Source: Candidatus Nanopelagicales bacterium
GTDB taxonomy: Bacteria > Actinomycetota > Actinomycetes > S36-B12
Length of the DNA stretch: 64,000 nucleotides
Assembly: GCA_028687755.1 (NCBI GenBank)
Contig: JAQTZL010000008.1
Coordinates: 1-64,000 of the forward strand
Direction: 5' to 3'
The notes below the pieces were generated by a model, which saw only the letters and a list, made by a program, of their open reading frames with translations, was not told where the DNA came from and searched no databases. Position numbers and translations under genes: made by a program. Below, one piece after another: positions 45,167 through 53,694 of this stretch (the first letter of the stretch is position 1; each line of letters opens with the position of its first letter).

Positions 45167-46561
45167 GTGGCACTTTCCTTTTATGACACCGCAACGCGCA
45201 CTCAGCGCGAGTTTGTCCCCATCGAGCCGGGCAAGGCTGGGATCTACTTGTGCGGTGCCACCGTGCAGGCGCCGCCACATGTTGGGCATATTCGTAGTGG
45301 CGTCGCCTTTGATGTGCTGCGCCGCTGGTTGATTGCCCGCGACTACGACGTCACTTTCATTCGCAACGTCACCGATATTGATGACAAGATCATCAACAAC
45401 GGCAAAGCGCAGGGAATCCCTTACTGGCTTGTTGCTATCAATAACGAGCGCGCTTTCACCGATGCATACAACATCTTGGGTTGCTTGCCACCAACCTATG
45501 AGCCACGCGCGACCGGTCACATCACCGAGATGGTCACATTGATGCAGCGTCTCATCGAAGCGGGGCATGCCTACGAACTCAATGGCGATGTGTATTTTGA
45601 TGTGAAGTCATTTGCAACCTATGGAAATCTGAGTGGCCAAAAACCAGACGACATGGTTGCCTCCGCTGACTCTGAAGCAATGGGTAAGCGTGATGCGCGC
45701 GATTTTGCGATGTGGAAGTCAGTAAAGCCTGGTGAGCCTTCATGGCCAACACCTTTTGGCGATGGGCGGCCAGGTTGGCATATTGAATGTTCGGCGATGG
45801 CAGGTAAATACCTTGGCCCGAATTTTGATATTCATGGGGGCGGCCTTGATTTAATCTTTCCGCATCATGAAAATGAAATTGCGCAGTCGCAAGCTGTAGG
45901 CGATGGTTTCGCGAACTATTGGATGCATAACGCCTGGGTGACTACTGCTGGCGAAAAAATGAGCAAGTCGTTGGGTAACTCACTACTCGTCTCTGAAGTT
46001 GTGAAGCGCATCCGGCCAGTTGATCTGCGCTACTACTTGGTTTCCGTTCATTACCGCTCGATGCTTGAGTATTCGGATGGATCTGTTCAAGAAGCAGGCC
46101 AAGCATTTCGTCGCATTGAGGGCTTTATCGCACGTGCACAAGAGTTTCTTGGTGCGCAAGCTCAAGGTCTCACTGAAACGCGACCACAGCAATTCGATGA
46201 TGCGATGGATGATGATCTTTCGGTCGCTCAAGGATGCGCGGTGTTACACGACACTGTGCGGGCGGGCAATGCGGCTTTGACTGAGCAGAACCATCAGGAT
46301 GTCGCCGTGGCACTTGGTTCAGTTCTTGGAATGTTGGATGTGTTGGGCTTACATCCCCGCGATTGGCCAAAAAGTGCTGGTGGAAGTGACCAGACCACTG
46401 AAGTGATTGACGGTTTGGTGCAGGCACTGCTTGTTCAGAGGCAAGAAGCACGCGCACGTAAAGACTTTGAAGCAGCTGATGCGATTCGCAATGGATTGGA
46501 CTCCATGGGAATTCGCATTGAGGACACTCCGCAAGGGGCACGTTGGACTCTCGAGCAATAA
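45167..46561 (+). CDS. cysS: Cysteinyl-tRNA synthetase
   Basis: Class I synthetase of 464 residues charging tRNA-Cys. It has the zinc ligand Cys in YLCGATV, the HIGH-like motif HVGHIRSG, the ERGGDP-region equivalent HGGGLDLIFPHHENE and the KMSKS motif (EKMSKSLGNS). The C-terminal DALR-type domain ends with ARKDFEAADAIRNGLDSMGI. It is distinct from MshC, which would lack the DALR region. Start is GTG 45167. Confidence 0.96.
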   Translation: MALSFYDTATRTQREFVPIEPGKAGIYLCGATVQAPPHVGHIRSGVAFDVLRRWLIARDYDVTFIRNVTDIDDKIINNGKAQGIPYWLVAINNERAFTDAYNILGCLPPTYEPRATGHITEMVTLMQRLIEAGHAYELNGDVYFDVKSFATYGNLSGQKPDDMVASADSEAMGKRDARDFAMWKSVKPGEPSWPTPFGDGRPGWHIECSAMAGKYLGPNFDIHGGGLDLIFPHHENEIAQSQAVGDGFANYWMHNAWVTTAGEKMSKSLGNSLLVSEVVKRIRPVDLRYYLVSVHYRSMLEYSDGSVQEAGQAFRRIEGFIARAQEFLGAQAQGLTETRPQQFDDAMDDDLSVAQGCAVLHDTVRAGNAALTEQNHQDVAVALGSVLGMLDVLGLHPRDWPKSAGGSDQTTEVIDGLVQALLVQRQEARARKDFEAADAIRNGLDSMGIRIEDTPQGARWTLEQ

Positions 46562-46599
46562 CTCATCGCGCACGATCTTCTAGCAAGGGGTAACAACAC

Positions 46600-47550
46600 A
46601 TGGCAGGCAATTCACAGCGTCGAGGCGCGATGCGCAACCCTGGCACAAAGAAGGGCGCAACTGTTGGCTCTGGAGGCCAGCGCCGCAAGCAGCTCAAGGG
46701 CAAGGGACCAACACCAAAGGCTGTTGAGCGCCCGTATCACCAAGCGGCCAAGCGAAAGAAGGCTTCAGAGCGCGCTGCGGATAGTCCTCGTTCGACCTCA
46801 ACTGGTGGCCGTCGTCCAGCTCGCCGCGAAGACTCAAGCATGCTCATGGGGCGTAATGCGGTGGTTGAAGGCTTGCGTGCAGGTGTTCCAGGAAAGACCC
46901 TCTACATGCAAACGCGCGTAGAAGCCGATGATCGTTGGCGCGAGTCACTGCGCCGCGCGATCGCGTCAAATATCCCTGTGCTTGAAGTAACGAAAATTGA
47001 ACTCGATCGCATGACCGATGGCTCCGTGCATCAAGGCATGGTGCTTACCGTTCCCGCATATGAATACTCAGAGCTCAGTGACATCAGTGACAGCAACTTG
47101 ATCGTTGCGCTTGATGGCGTGACTGATGCACGCAACCTAGGTGCGATTGCAAGATCTGCTGCCGCTTTTGGTGCCGGTGGCATCGTGGTTCCTGCGCGCC
47201 GCTCCGCTGGCGTGAACGCTGGCGCTTGGAAAACATCTGCAGGTGCTCTCGCCCGCGTTCCAGTAGCTCAGGTCACTAACCTCACGCGTGCATTGAAGTC
47301 CCTGCAAACCTCCGGCTATGCAGTTGTTGGCCTGGCTGCTGAAGCTGAACACACATTTGCTGATTTACCAAAGCGTGTTCTTTCTGAACCAGTCGTGATT
47401 GTGATCGGCTCGGAAGGCAAGGGCCTTTCGCGGTTGGTCGCCGAAACCTGTGACTGGCAAGTGCGTATCGAGATGTTTGACGGCAATGAATCGCTCAATG
47501 CTTCCGTTGCCGCGGGTATCGCTTTACATGCAGTGAGTATCGCTCGCTAG
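46600..47550 (+). CDS. rlmB: 23S rRNA (guanosine-2'-O)-methyltransferase RlmB
   Basis: TrmH/SpoU-family enzyme of 316 residues with an unusually basic N-terminal tail (about 1-75, Lys/Arg/Gly-rich), then a substrate-binding domain (LMGRNAVVEGL). The SPOUT knot has DGVTDARNLGAIARSAAAFG, VIGSEGKGL and SLNASVAAGIALH. It methylates G2251 of 23S rRNA. Its stop overlaps the convergent DUF4032 gene by four bases. Confidence 0.95.
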   Translation: MAGNSQRRGAMRNPGTKKGATVGSGGQRRKQLKGKGPTPKAVERPYHQAAKRKKASERAADSPRSTSTGGRRPARREDSSMLMGRNAVVEGLRAGVPGKTLYMQTRVEADDRWRESLRRAIASNIPVLEVTKIELDRMTDGSVHQGMVLTVPAYEYSELSDISDSNLIVALDGVTDARNLGAIARSAAAFGAGGIVVPARRSAGVNAGAWKTSAGALARVPVAQVTNLTRALKSLQTSGYAVVGLAAEAEHTFADLPKRVLSEPVVIVIGSEGKGLSRLVAETCDWQVRIEMFDGNESLNASVAAGIALHAVSIAR

Positions 47551-48815
47551 TACTCATCCTCGTGCGGAAGATGAAGCAATAGTTCTTGGGTGGTGTCATT
47601 GGCATTGCCGATGCGTGCGCCGAGAACTGATTGCTCGTCTGGCTTCTTTGACAACACATTTTCAATGTAGTCATTGACTGAATCTTCAAACTTCACACTG
47701 CTTCCTGCACGCTCTGACATAAACCAGCGATGCTCTAAGACTTCGTGAAAGATTTGGGCGGGCTCAAGTTTTCGACGCATGTCGTATGGAACTTTTTCCA
47801 TGACCTTCTCGAAACGATCATTGACCCAGCGGTGTGCCGCAAATTCCTCATCGTCTGGGCCTGATTCAATTTTGTAGCGATATGAATCAAGGTCGTTGAG
47901 TAGGCGACGGGCTTGTTGCTCTTCCGCATCGATACCGGTCAAACGCAAGAGACGATGCATGTGATGACCAGGATCCACCACCTTTGGAGTCACCACGACC
48001 TGGTCCTTATCTTGACCAGTGGTGACTTGAAGTTCGGCGACGTCAAACCCAAGATCGTTCAGTCGGCGAATCTGCGCTTCTAGTTCAAAACGATCGGCTC
48101 GAGAAATCACAAGCGTGCGCTTGAGTTCATTCCAGAGTTTTTCGTAACGCTGGTGCAGGCTGATGCCTACCTCAATTGGGTCGATGCCTTCATGGAGGCG
48201 ACCGCCTGCTTGTAGATCAAGGAGTTCGCCAGCAACGTTCGTTGCTGCTGTTTCGAGATCGTAGGCGCGCTGACCATCGCTGAGCTTCTCGTGTAATTCA
48301 CCGGTTTCTGCATCAACGAGATAGGCGGCGAATGCGCCAGCGTCGCGTCGAAACAAGGTGTTGGAAAGGGAGCAGTCGTTCCAGGAGAAACCCGCAAGAT
48401 GCAGTTGAACGAGTAACACTGCCAGCGCATCGAGCAGGCGAGAAGCAGTATCAAGGCGAAGGCTTGAAGAAAAGAGTGCTCGATAAGGCAATGAGAACTT
48501 CAGGTGCTCGGTGATCAAAGCAGAGGGTAGTGGTTCGCCTAGATGGTCGAAGCGTTCGGAAATCACTGCGACGGGTGAAACGGTAGGAACATCGCGATCA
48601 AGTAATTCATGAAGTAGTGCGTATTCGCGCGATGCGTAGTACTGCTCAATTTCCTTCACCGCATAGACACGATTGTTGATGCGAACAAAACGCACGATGT
48701 GTCGGCTAATTCCGCGCGGCAGTGCCACGACAAGTTCGTCAGACCATTGCTCCAAGGGAATTTCCCATGGCAAGAACGCCAGTTCAGGTTCCGTCGAGTT
48801 ACCGGTGAGGAGCAC
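47547..48815 (-). CDS. DUF4032 kinase-like protein
   Basis: Protein of 422 residues. The first half resembles lipopolysaccharide-kinase-like folds: RVYAVKEIEQYYASREYALL gives a Lys and Glu pair, and WNDCSLSNTLFRRDAGAFAAYLVDAETGE resembles a catalytic loop plus a D-x-G-like segment. The C-terminal half (DUF4032) is helical. The family is common in actinobacteria and of unknown role. It is convergent with rlmB. Confidence 0.85.
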   Translation of the reverse strand: MLLTGNSTEPELAFLPWEIPLEQWSDELVVALPRGISRHIVRFVRINNRVYAVKEIEQYYASREYALLHELLDRDVPTVSPVAVISERFDHLGEPLPSALITEHLKFSLPYRALFSSSLRLDTASRLLDALAVLLVQLHLAGFSWNDCSLSNTLFRRDAGAFAAYLVDAETGELHEKLSDGQRAYDLETAATNVAGELLDLQAGGRLHEGIDPIEVGISLHQRYEKLWNELKRTLVISRADRFELEAQIRRLNDLGFDVAELQVTTGQDKDQVVVTPKVVDPGHHMHRLLRLTGIDAEEQQARRLLNDLDSYRYKIESGPDDEEFAAHRWVNDRFEKVMEKVPYDMRRKLEPAQIFHEVLEHRWFMSERAGSSVKFEDSVNDYIENVLSKKPDEQSVLGARIGNANDTTQELLLHLPHEDEY

Positions 48816-48905
48816 GTCGAAAGTCTGACATGTCAGTCCGGGATATCGCGAAGACTCTTGGTTACAGTCAATTGCACAAACGTTGCATTTAATACTGGAG
48901 GAATT

Positions 48906-49343
48906 GTGATTCGTACTCGTGGAGCAATGCTGCTCGCAACCGCACTCGTTGCAGGCGCAGCACTTGCAGGATGTTCAAGTAGTGACAGCACTTCAGGTGA
49001 TGCAACACCAAGCGCATCAGCTTCAATGGTGGGTGGCATGACTGAGTGCACCGAAGCTGCCATCAAGCCAACCTTGGAACAAGGCCTAGCAAAAGACGTG
49101 ACATTGATGTCATGGGATGCCTTGTCGTGTGCTGACGGTTGGGCAGTTGTCGGCGCAACAATCGGTGACGGTGAACATGGTGCGCCAACATCGTTCATCT
49201 TTGAACAAGAAGGTCAGTTCTGGATTCCAAAGGAGCAGGCAGACGTGTGTGGCACCGTTGACTACAGCAAGACCCCAACGGCGTATCCAGCGGACGCAAC
49301 AATTCCCGAGGCACTTTTCGAAGGCGGATGTCTCGCTGGCTAA
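48906..49343 (+). CDS. Small lipoprotein
   Basis: Protein of 145 residues from GTG 48906 behind a good GGAGG. The signal peptide ends in the lipobox LAGC (Cys about 22), followed by a Ser/Thr-rich spacer. The mature domain has three further Cys residues besides one near the end (GGCLAG), suggesting disulfides. It includes WDALSCADGWAVVGAT, a pattern seen in small secreted actinobacterial proteins of unknown function. A strong terminator follows. Confidence 0.8.
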   Translation: MIRTRGAMLLATALVAGAALAGCSSSDSTSGDATPSASASMVGGMTECTEAAIKPTLEQGLAKDVTLMSWDALSCADGWAVVGATIGDGEHGAPTSFIFEQEGQFWIPKEQADVCGTVDYSKTPTAYPADATIPEALFEGGCLAG

Positions 49344-49362
49344 GGAGCACGGTTACATGAAA

Positions 49363-49390
49363 GAGGGGCACCGGATTTGCGGTGCCCCTC
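49363..49390 (+). terminator. Terminator after the small lipoprotein gene
   Basis: GAGGGGCACC pairs perfectly with GGTGCCCCTC around an 8-nt loop, followed by ATTCATT. It separates the lipoprotein gene from the convergent tRNA-Thr. Confidence 0.75.
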
Positions 49391-49401
49391 ATTCATTGCA
49401 G

Positions 49402-49474
49402 AGCCCCCAGTCGGAATCGAACCAACGACATCCTCATTACAAGTGAGGTGCTCTACCAACTGAGCTATAGGGGC
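49402..49474 (-). tRNA. tRNA-Thr(TGT)
   Basis: Cloverleaf on the minus strand: acceptor GCCCCTA/TGGGGGC, anticodon stem CCTCA/TGAGG with loop CTTGTAA (TGT), T arm GGTTCGATTCC. CCA is not encoded. Confidence 0.95.
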
Positions 49475-49715
49475 AGGCTGATAAGTCTAGAAGAGTGCTC
49501 GCAGGGACGTGATTCGCCCTCAGAATCGGGGTTTATAGGGGGAGTTGTCGCGATCACAACGTTTACATGGGATCAGGCGCGAAAGTAACGATTTGGCTGG
49601 TTTCGGAAAAAGATTCTTCAACTCTTCCCATTGCGGCAACTTGATGTATATATTCACGCCACAGGCGAAAGACCCAAGGCAGCGACCCCCGTCGTTGCTA
49701 ACAACCGGAGGAATA

Positions 49716-50168
49716 ATGAAGAAGACTCTTATCGGCGCAGCAGCTCTTGGCATGGTTGCAGCAGCAGCTCTCGTTGCAGCACCAGCACAGGCAGCTACCT
49801 CGAACGTCAACGTTCAGGTCAAGCTCGTCGACTCATCAATCTTGGCATCAGACGGTGTGCCAGCAGCGAAGACTGCTTGCGTGACCGAAGATGGCCCAGC
49901 AGCAGGCGCAACTTTGAAGACCCCAATCGTGTTCAAGGACAAGTCAGGCAAGGTTGTTGGCACCGGCAAGGTAACTAAGGTCAGCCTTACTTACGCAGGT
50001 GGCGACTTCGCAGGCTTCTTTACCTGCACCGTGTCAGGCGTTGTCAGGGTTGACACTGCAAAGGCAGCAACCGTGACTGTGGGCAAGACCGCTCCAGTCA
50101 AGGTCACCGCAGCTGGCATCACGAAGGACAAGAACTTCGTGAAGATCGAACTCTCAGCAGCTGAGTAA
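49716..50168 (+). CDS. Small secreted protein, probably abundant
   Basis: Protein of 150 residues with a classical signal peptide (MKKTLIGAAALGMVAAAAL..., cleavage after AQA near 28). The mature part is beta-rich and Lys/Val/Thr-rich with two Cys (about 49 and 104), probably a disulfide. The Shine-Dalgarno GGAGG is ideal, codons are uniform (GCA, AAG, GTC favoured), and a strong terminator follows at once, all pointing to high expression from a single-gene unit. No family is recognised. Confidence 0.8.
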   Translation: MKKTLIGAAALGMVAAAALVAAPAQAATSNVNVQVKLVDSSILASDGVPAAKTACVTEDGPAAGATLKTPIVFKDKSGKVVGTGKVTKVSLTYAGGDFAGFFTCTVSGVVRVDTAKAATVTVGKTAPVKVTAAGITKDKNFVKIELSAAE

Positions 50169-50181
50169 TTCTCGACGCTGA

Positions 50182-50217
50182 AATCCCCCTGTCGACCTTA
50201 GGGTTGGCAGGGGGATT
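50182..50217 (+). terminator. Rho-independent-type terminator
   Basis: AATCCCCCTGTC pairs with GCAGGGGGATT with a small bulge, followed by GTCGTTTT. It ends the secreted-protein gene. Confidence 0.75.
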
Positions 50218-50367
50218 GTCGTTTTCGTGAGGGGATTTCGCTTTCAGCGGATCTTCGCGTACCTTAAAAGGGTCATCAACCGATGACTGGGAGCTTTAGA
50301 GCTCACGAGCGAGTCTTGATCTTTCGCGGCCAACTGTCGCCATTCGAGACACGCAAATTCGTCTCGA

Positions 50368-52521
50368 ATGAGAGTTGTGTTTGTTATGCCTACTTCCCCT
50401 GCCTCAAATCCTTCGTTCACCGATCTTGGTGTTGACCCAGCCTTCGCGTCGGCTCTGGCCCGCCAAGGAATCATGGAACCGTTCGCAATTCAGGTAGCAA
50501 CATTGCCTGACGCAATTGCTGGTCGTGATGTCCTGGCCCGTGCCCAAACAGGATCAGGAAAGACCCTTGCCTTCGGCCTCGCGGCGCTGACCAACTTGCT
50601 TGGTAAGACCGCGCATCGCCGTCAGCCACTCAGCTTGATTTTGGTGCCTACCCGCGAGTTGGCAATGCAGGTCAATGACACACTTCGCCCAATTGCAGAT
50701 GCTGCTGAACTTCGCTTGCGTCTCATCGCCGGCGGTATGCCATACGCAAAGCAGATCGATGCACTTGATCGTGGTGTGCACATGCTCGTTGCAACGCCAG
50801 GTCGTTTGATGGACCTTGCGGACCGTGGATCCGTTGACTTAAGCAGTGTTGAAATCACGGTGCTTGATGAAGCTGACCAGATGGCAGACATGGGCTTCAT
50901 GCCAATCGTCCGTGAAATCTTGGACCTCACCAAGCCAGGAAGTCAGCGCTTGTTGTTCAGTGCGACGCTTGATGGCGACGTTGATGCTTTGCGCAAGGCA
51001 TACATGAACAATCCTGTTACCCATTCCCTCGCACCATCGTCTGCATCCGTTGACACGATGGAGCATCACGTTCTTCTCGTGCACCCGATGGACAAAGAAC
51101 TCATCACCACGCAGATTGCTGCACGCGAAGGTCGCACGATTTTGTTCGCACGCACCCAAGCTGGTGTAGATCGCATCGCTGATCACTTGCAGTCACAAGG
51201 TGTTGCCGCTGGCGCACTTCATGGTGGCAAGACTCAAGCAGTGCGTACTCGCACCTTGGATGCATTTAAGAATGGCGTGACTCCAGTGCTTGTTGCAACG
51301 GACGTTGCAGCTCGCGGTATTCACGTCGATGGAATTTCTTTGGTTCTACACGTTGACGCTCCAAGTGATCCAAAGGATTACTTGCACCGTGCCGGTCGCA
51401 CGGCTCGCGCAGGTGAGTCCGGCACCGTTGTCATCCTCGCCGCTCCAAAGCAACAGCGCACAGTTTCGGCACTTACTTCACGCGCGGGCGTTGACCCAGA
51501 TGTAAAGCGCGTTCGCCCAATGGATCAGCACTTGGTTGAAGTAACAGGTGCGCGCGAACCTTCAGGTGAGCCTTGGTTCCCACCACGCGAGCCTGCTCGC
51601 GGTGGTCGCGGTGGTTCACGTTATGGCAGTGGTGGCGGCGATCGTGGCCGCTCATCAGGTGGGCGCTCAGATCGCGGACCACGTCGTGATGATCGCGCAC
51701 CACGTTCTTTTGATGACCGCCCTGCACGTTCATACGAAGATCGCCCAGCGCGCACGTACAACGATCGCCCACCACGTTCTTTTGATGATCGTGCTCCGCG
51801 TCGTGATGACCGTGCACCACGTTCTTTTGATGATCGTGCTCCGCGTCGTGATGACCGTGCACCACGTTCTTTTGATGATCGTGCTCCGCGTCGTGATGAC
51901 CGCGCACCACGTTCTTTTGATGATCGTGCTCCGCGTCGTGATGACCGCGCACCACGTTCTTTTGATGATCGTGCTCCGCGTCGTGATGACCGCGCACCAC
52001 GTTCTTTTGATGATCGTGCTCCGCGCAAGTTCGATGATCGCCCAGCTCGCTCGAGCAACGATCGTCCGGCGCGTTCTTACGATGATCGTGCTCCGCGTCG
52101 TGACGATCGCGCACCACGCAATTTCGATGATCGCGGACCTCGTAAGTTCGATGATCGCGCTCCACGTAAATTTGATGATCGCCCGGCTCGCTCGAGCAGT
52201 GATCGCCCAGCTCGTACATATAACGATCGTCCAGCACGTTCATACGATGATCGTGCTCCGCGTCGTGATGACCGTGCACCACGTTCATTCGATGATCGTG
52301 CTCCGCGCAAGTTCGATGATCGTCCTGCTCGCTCGAGCAGTGATCGCCCTGCGCGTTCATATGACGATCGCCCAGCTCGTTCAGGTGCAGGCGCACCAAA
52401 GCGTGCCGACAAGCCTCGTCATGGGTCAGTTGCGCGTAAAGCAGCAGCCGGTGGGCGTCCAGCAAAGAGTGGCCCAGCAAAGCGCAAGGGCGCGCCAGCA
52501 AGTGCTCGCAAGGGTCGCTAA
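50368..52521 (+). CDS. DEAD-box RNA helicase with long RD-rich repeat tail
   Basis: ATP-dependent RNA helicase of about 717 residues. The core (about 10-380) has the Q motif (FTDLGV...Q), motif I ARAQTGSGKT, Ia PTRELA, II VLDEAD, III SAT and VI HRAGRTARAG. The C-terminal 330 residues are low-complexity Arg/Asp/Gly/Ser sequence built on DDRAPRRDDRAPRSF repeats and ending in a basic tail. Such tails bind RNA and promote condensates in ribonucleoprotein helicases. Likely roles are ribosome assembly or cold adaptation. ATG 50386 is an alternative start; the 5' leader of about 150 bp lacks a good ribosome-binding site. Confidence 0.94.
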   Translation: MRVVFVMPTSPASNPSFTDLGVDPAFASALARQGIMEPFAIQVATLPDAIAGRDVLARAQTGSGKTLAFGLAALTNLLGKTAHRRQPLSLILVPTRELAMQVNDTLRPIADAAELRLRLIAGGMPYAKQIDALDRGVHMLVATPGRLMDLADRGSVDLSSVEITVLDEADQMADMGFMPIVREILDLTKPGSQRLLFSATLDGDVDALRKAYMNNPVTHSLAPSSASVDTMEHHVLLVHPMDKELITTQIAAREGRTILFARTQAGVDRIADHLQSQGVAAGALHGGKTQAVRTRTLDAFKNGVTPVLVATDVAARGIHVDGISLVLHVDAPSDPKDYLHRAGRTARAGESGTVVILAAPKQQRTVSALTSRAGVDPDVKRVRPMDQHLVEVTGAREPSGEPWFPPREPARGGRGGSRYGSGGGDRGRSSGGRSDRGPRRDDRAPRSFDDRPARSYEDRPARTYNDRPPRSFDDRAPRRDDRAPRSFDDRAPRRDDRAPRSFDDRAPRRDDRAPRSFDDRAPRRDDRAPRSFDDRAPRRDDRAPRSFDDRAPRKFDDRPARSSNDRPARSYDDRAPRRDDRAPRNFDDRGPRKFDDRAPRKFDDRPARSSSDRPARTYNDRPARSYDDRAPRRDDRAPRSFDDRAPRKFDDRPARSSSDRPARSYDDRPARSGAGAPKRADKPRHGSVARKAAAGGRPAKSGPAKRKGAPASARKGR
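51780..52004 (+). repeat. Five tandem 45-bp repeats inside the helicase gene
   Basis: Near-identical 45-bp units (each 15 codons, FDDRAPRRDDRAPRS) start at 51780, 51825, 51870, 51915 and 51960, differing only at single bases (CGT/CGC). A partial sixth follows at 52005 and related units recur to about 52390. Near-identity at DNA level, beyond what protein conservation needs, implies recent expansion or gene conversion. Confidence 0.9.
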
Positions 52522-52570
52522 CTAGGCTCGCTTGCGCGAGTGATGAGCTCGCAATACGGCGGGAGCCTTG

Positions 52571-53332
52571 ATGATTAACTGGGTCGTACCTGAGCAAGTT
52601 TCAGGTTTGGCGCTGTGGCCGCTTGCGGTTGTTGTTGTCGTGCTGATTGCACTCAACATCATCAATCATCGGGTAGCGCCGCAAACCCATTACTTGTTGT
52701 GGGCCTTTGCGTTTGCCGTCGTCTTTCTTGCGATTGGTTTGCTCGATGGTTGTTCCTGGACCGATATGGGTCTTGGGAAGGGCTACTTCATCCCAGGGCT
52801 CGTATGGGCCGCGATATGCATCGGCGCAATTGCGTTGGTCTATTTCGTCGGTTCACTGATCAAGCACACACGTACCGCCTTTCATGATGAGCGGATGGCC
52901 GATCTCAGTGCTCGAGGAGTGCTGTTTCAGTCATTGATTGAAGTTCCCCTTGGCACAGTGCTGCTCGAAGAGATCGCTTTTCGATCAGTGTTGTTTGCCA
53001 TGTTGGCCCGGCGCTTTGGATTGACCTGGGCCATCGTGATTTCCTGCCTGGCCTTTGGCCTTTGGCACATCTTGCCTTCGATTGGCACCCATGAGCAGAA
53101 CCCTGCTTTGGGGTCAATGGTCGGGGAGGGACGGCGCGCAAACATCCTGGCCGTGCTGATCAGCGTGATCACGACAGGGGTTTCGGGCGTGCTCTTCATT
53201 GGTCTGAGATTGGTCTCTGGCAGCGTTTTGGCCCCGATGGGCTTCCACTGGGGAACCAACGGGCTTGGTTATGCCTTTAGCTGGGTCCTGATCAGAATTC
53301 GAGACAGAGGGGCAAAATCCGGACCTAAATGA
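52571..53332 (+). CDS. CPBP-family intramembrane metalloprotease
   Basis: Membrane protein of 253 residues with about seven hydrophobic segments. The ABI/CPBP (Rce1-like) motifs are present: EEIAFR near residue 133, FGLWH near 162 and a final HWGTN near 226. The family includes intramembrane glutamate proteases and bacteriocin-immunity proteins. The substrate is unknown. ATG 52571 is used in preference to the TTG directly before it. Confidence 0.88.
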   Translation: MINWVVPEQVSGLALWPLAVVVVVLIALNIINHRVAPQTHYLLWAFAFAVVFLAIGLLDGCSWTDMGLGKGYFIPGLVWAAICIGAIALVYFVGSLIKHTRTAFHDERMADLSARGVLFQSLIEVPLGTVLLEEIAFRSVLFAMLARRFGLTWAIVISCLAFGLWHILPSIGTHEQNPALGSMVGEGRRANILAVLISVITTGVSGVLFIGLRLVSGSVLAPMGFHWGTNGLGYAFSWVLIRIRDRGAKSGPK

Positions 53333-53392
53333 CAACGGTGTTGTTTGCCATCTACGATAGGCACACTGTTGTTCGCATGGAAGGATTTCGGC

Positions 53393-53689
53393 ATGGACGC
53401 TGCCCGTCAGAGCTTTGGTCATCAGGCCACCGCACTGTCTGATCGCGACCGGGAAATCCTGGAGTTCGAGCGTCAGTGGTGGAAGTACGCAGGCGCCAAA
53501 GAGCAGGCCATTCGTGACCTCTTCGATATGAGCGCTACTCGCTACTACCAAATTCTCAATGGCTTGATCGATCAGCCAGCCGCAATGGAGTTGGACCCAA
53601 TGTTGGTCAAGCGTCTTCGTCGCATGCGTTCATCACGTCAAAAGGCACGCTCAGCTCGTCGTTTGGGCGTTGAGCTCGAGTCACGCTAA
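53393..53689 (+). CDS. DUF3263 protein
   Basis: Small basic protein of 98 residues. ATG 53393 has GAAGGA upstream. LSDRDREILEFERQWWKYAGAKEQAIRDLF, read in two helices, and SATRYYQILNGLID match DUF3263, an actinobacterial family. The second part resembles a helix-turn-helix, and the tail (RRMRSSRQKARSARR) is strongly basic. DNA binding is likely but unproven. It ends 5 bp before the solute-binding protein gene. Confidence 0.88.
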   Translation: MDAARQSFGHQATALSDRDREILEFERQWWKYAGAKEQAIRDLFDMSATRYYQILNGLIDQPAAMELDPMLVKRLRRMRSSRQKARSARRLGVELESR

Positions 53690-53694
53690 ATCCC

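Noticed and set aside
51780..52390. Possible CRISPR array
   Set aside because: The units are contiguous with no spacers and keep one reading frame, so this is a coding repeat.
51473..52597. Long open frames of 145-374 codons on both strands across the helicase tail
   Set aside because: They exist because the 45-bp repeat has no stops in several frames. Their products are monotonous His/Arg or Val/Leu repeats, and the helicase frame is continuous with a true DEAD-box core.
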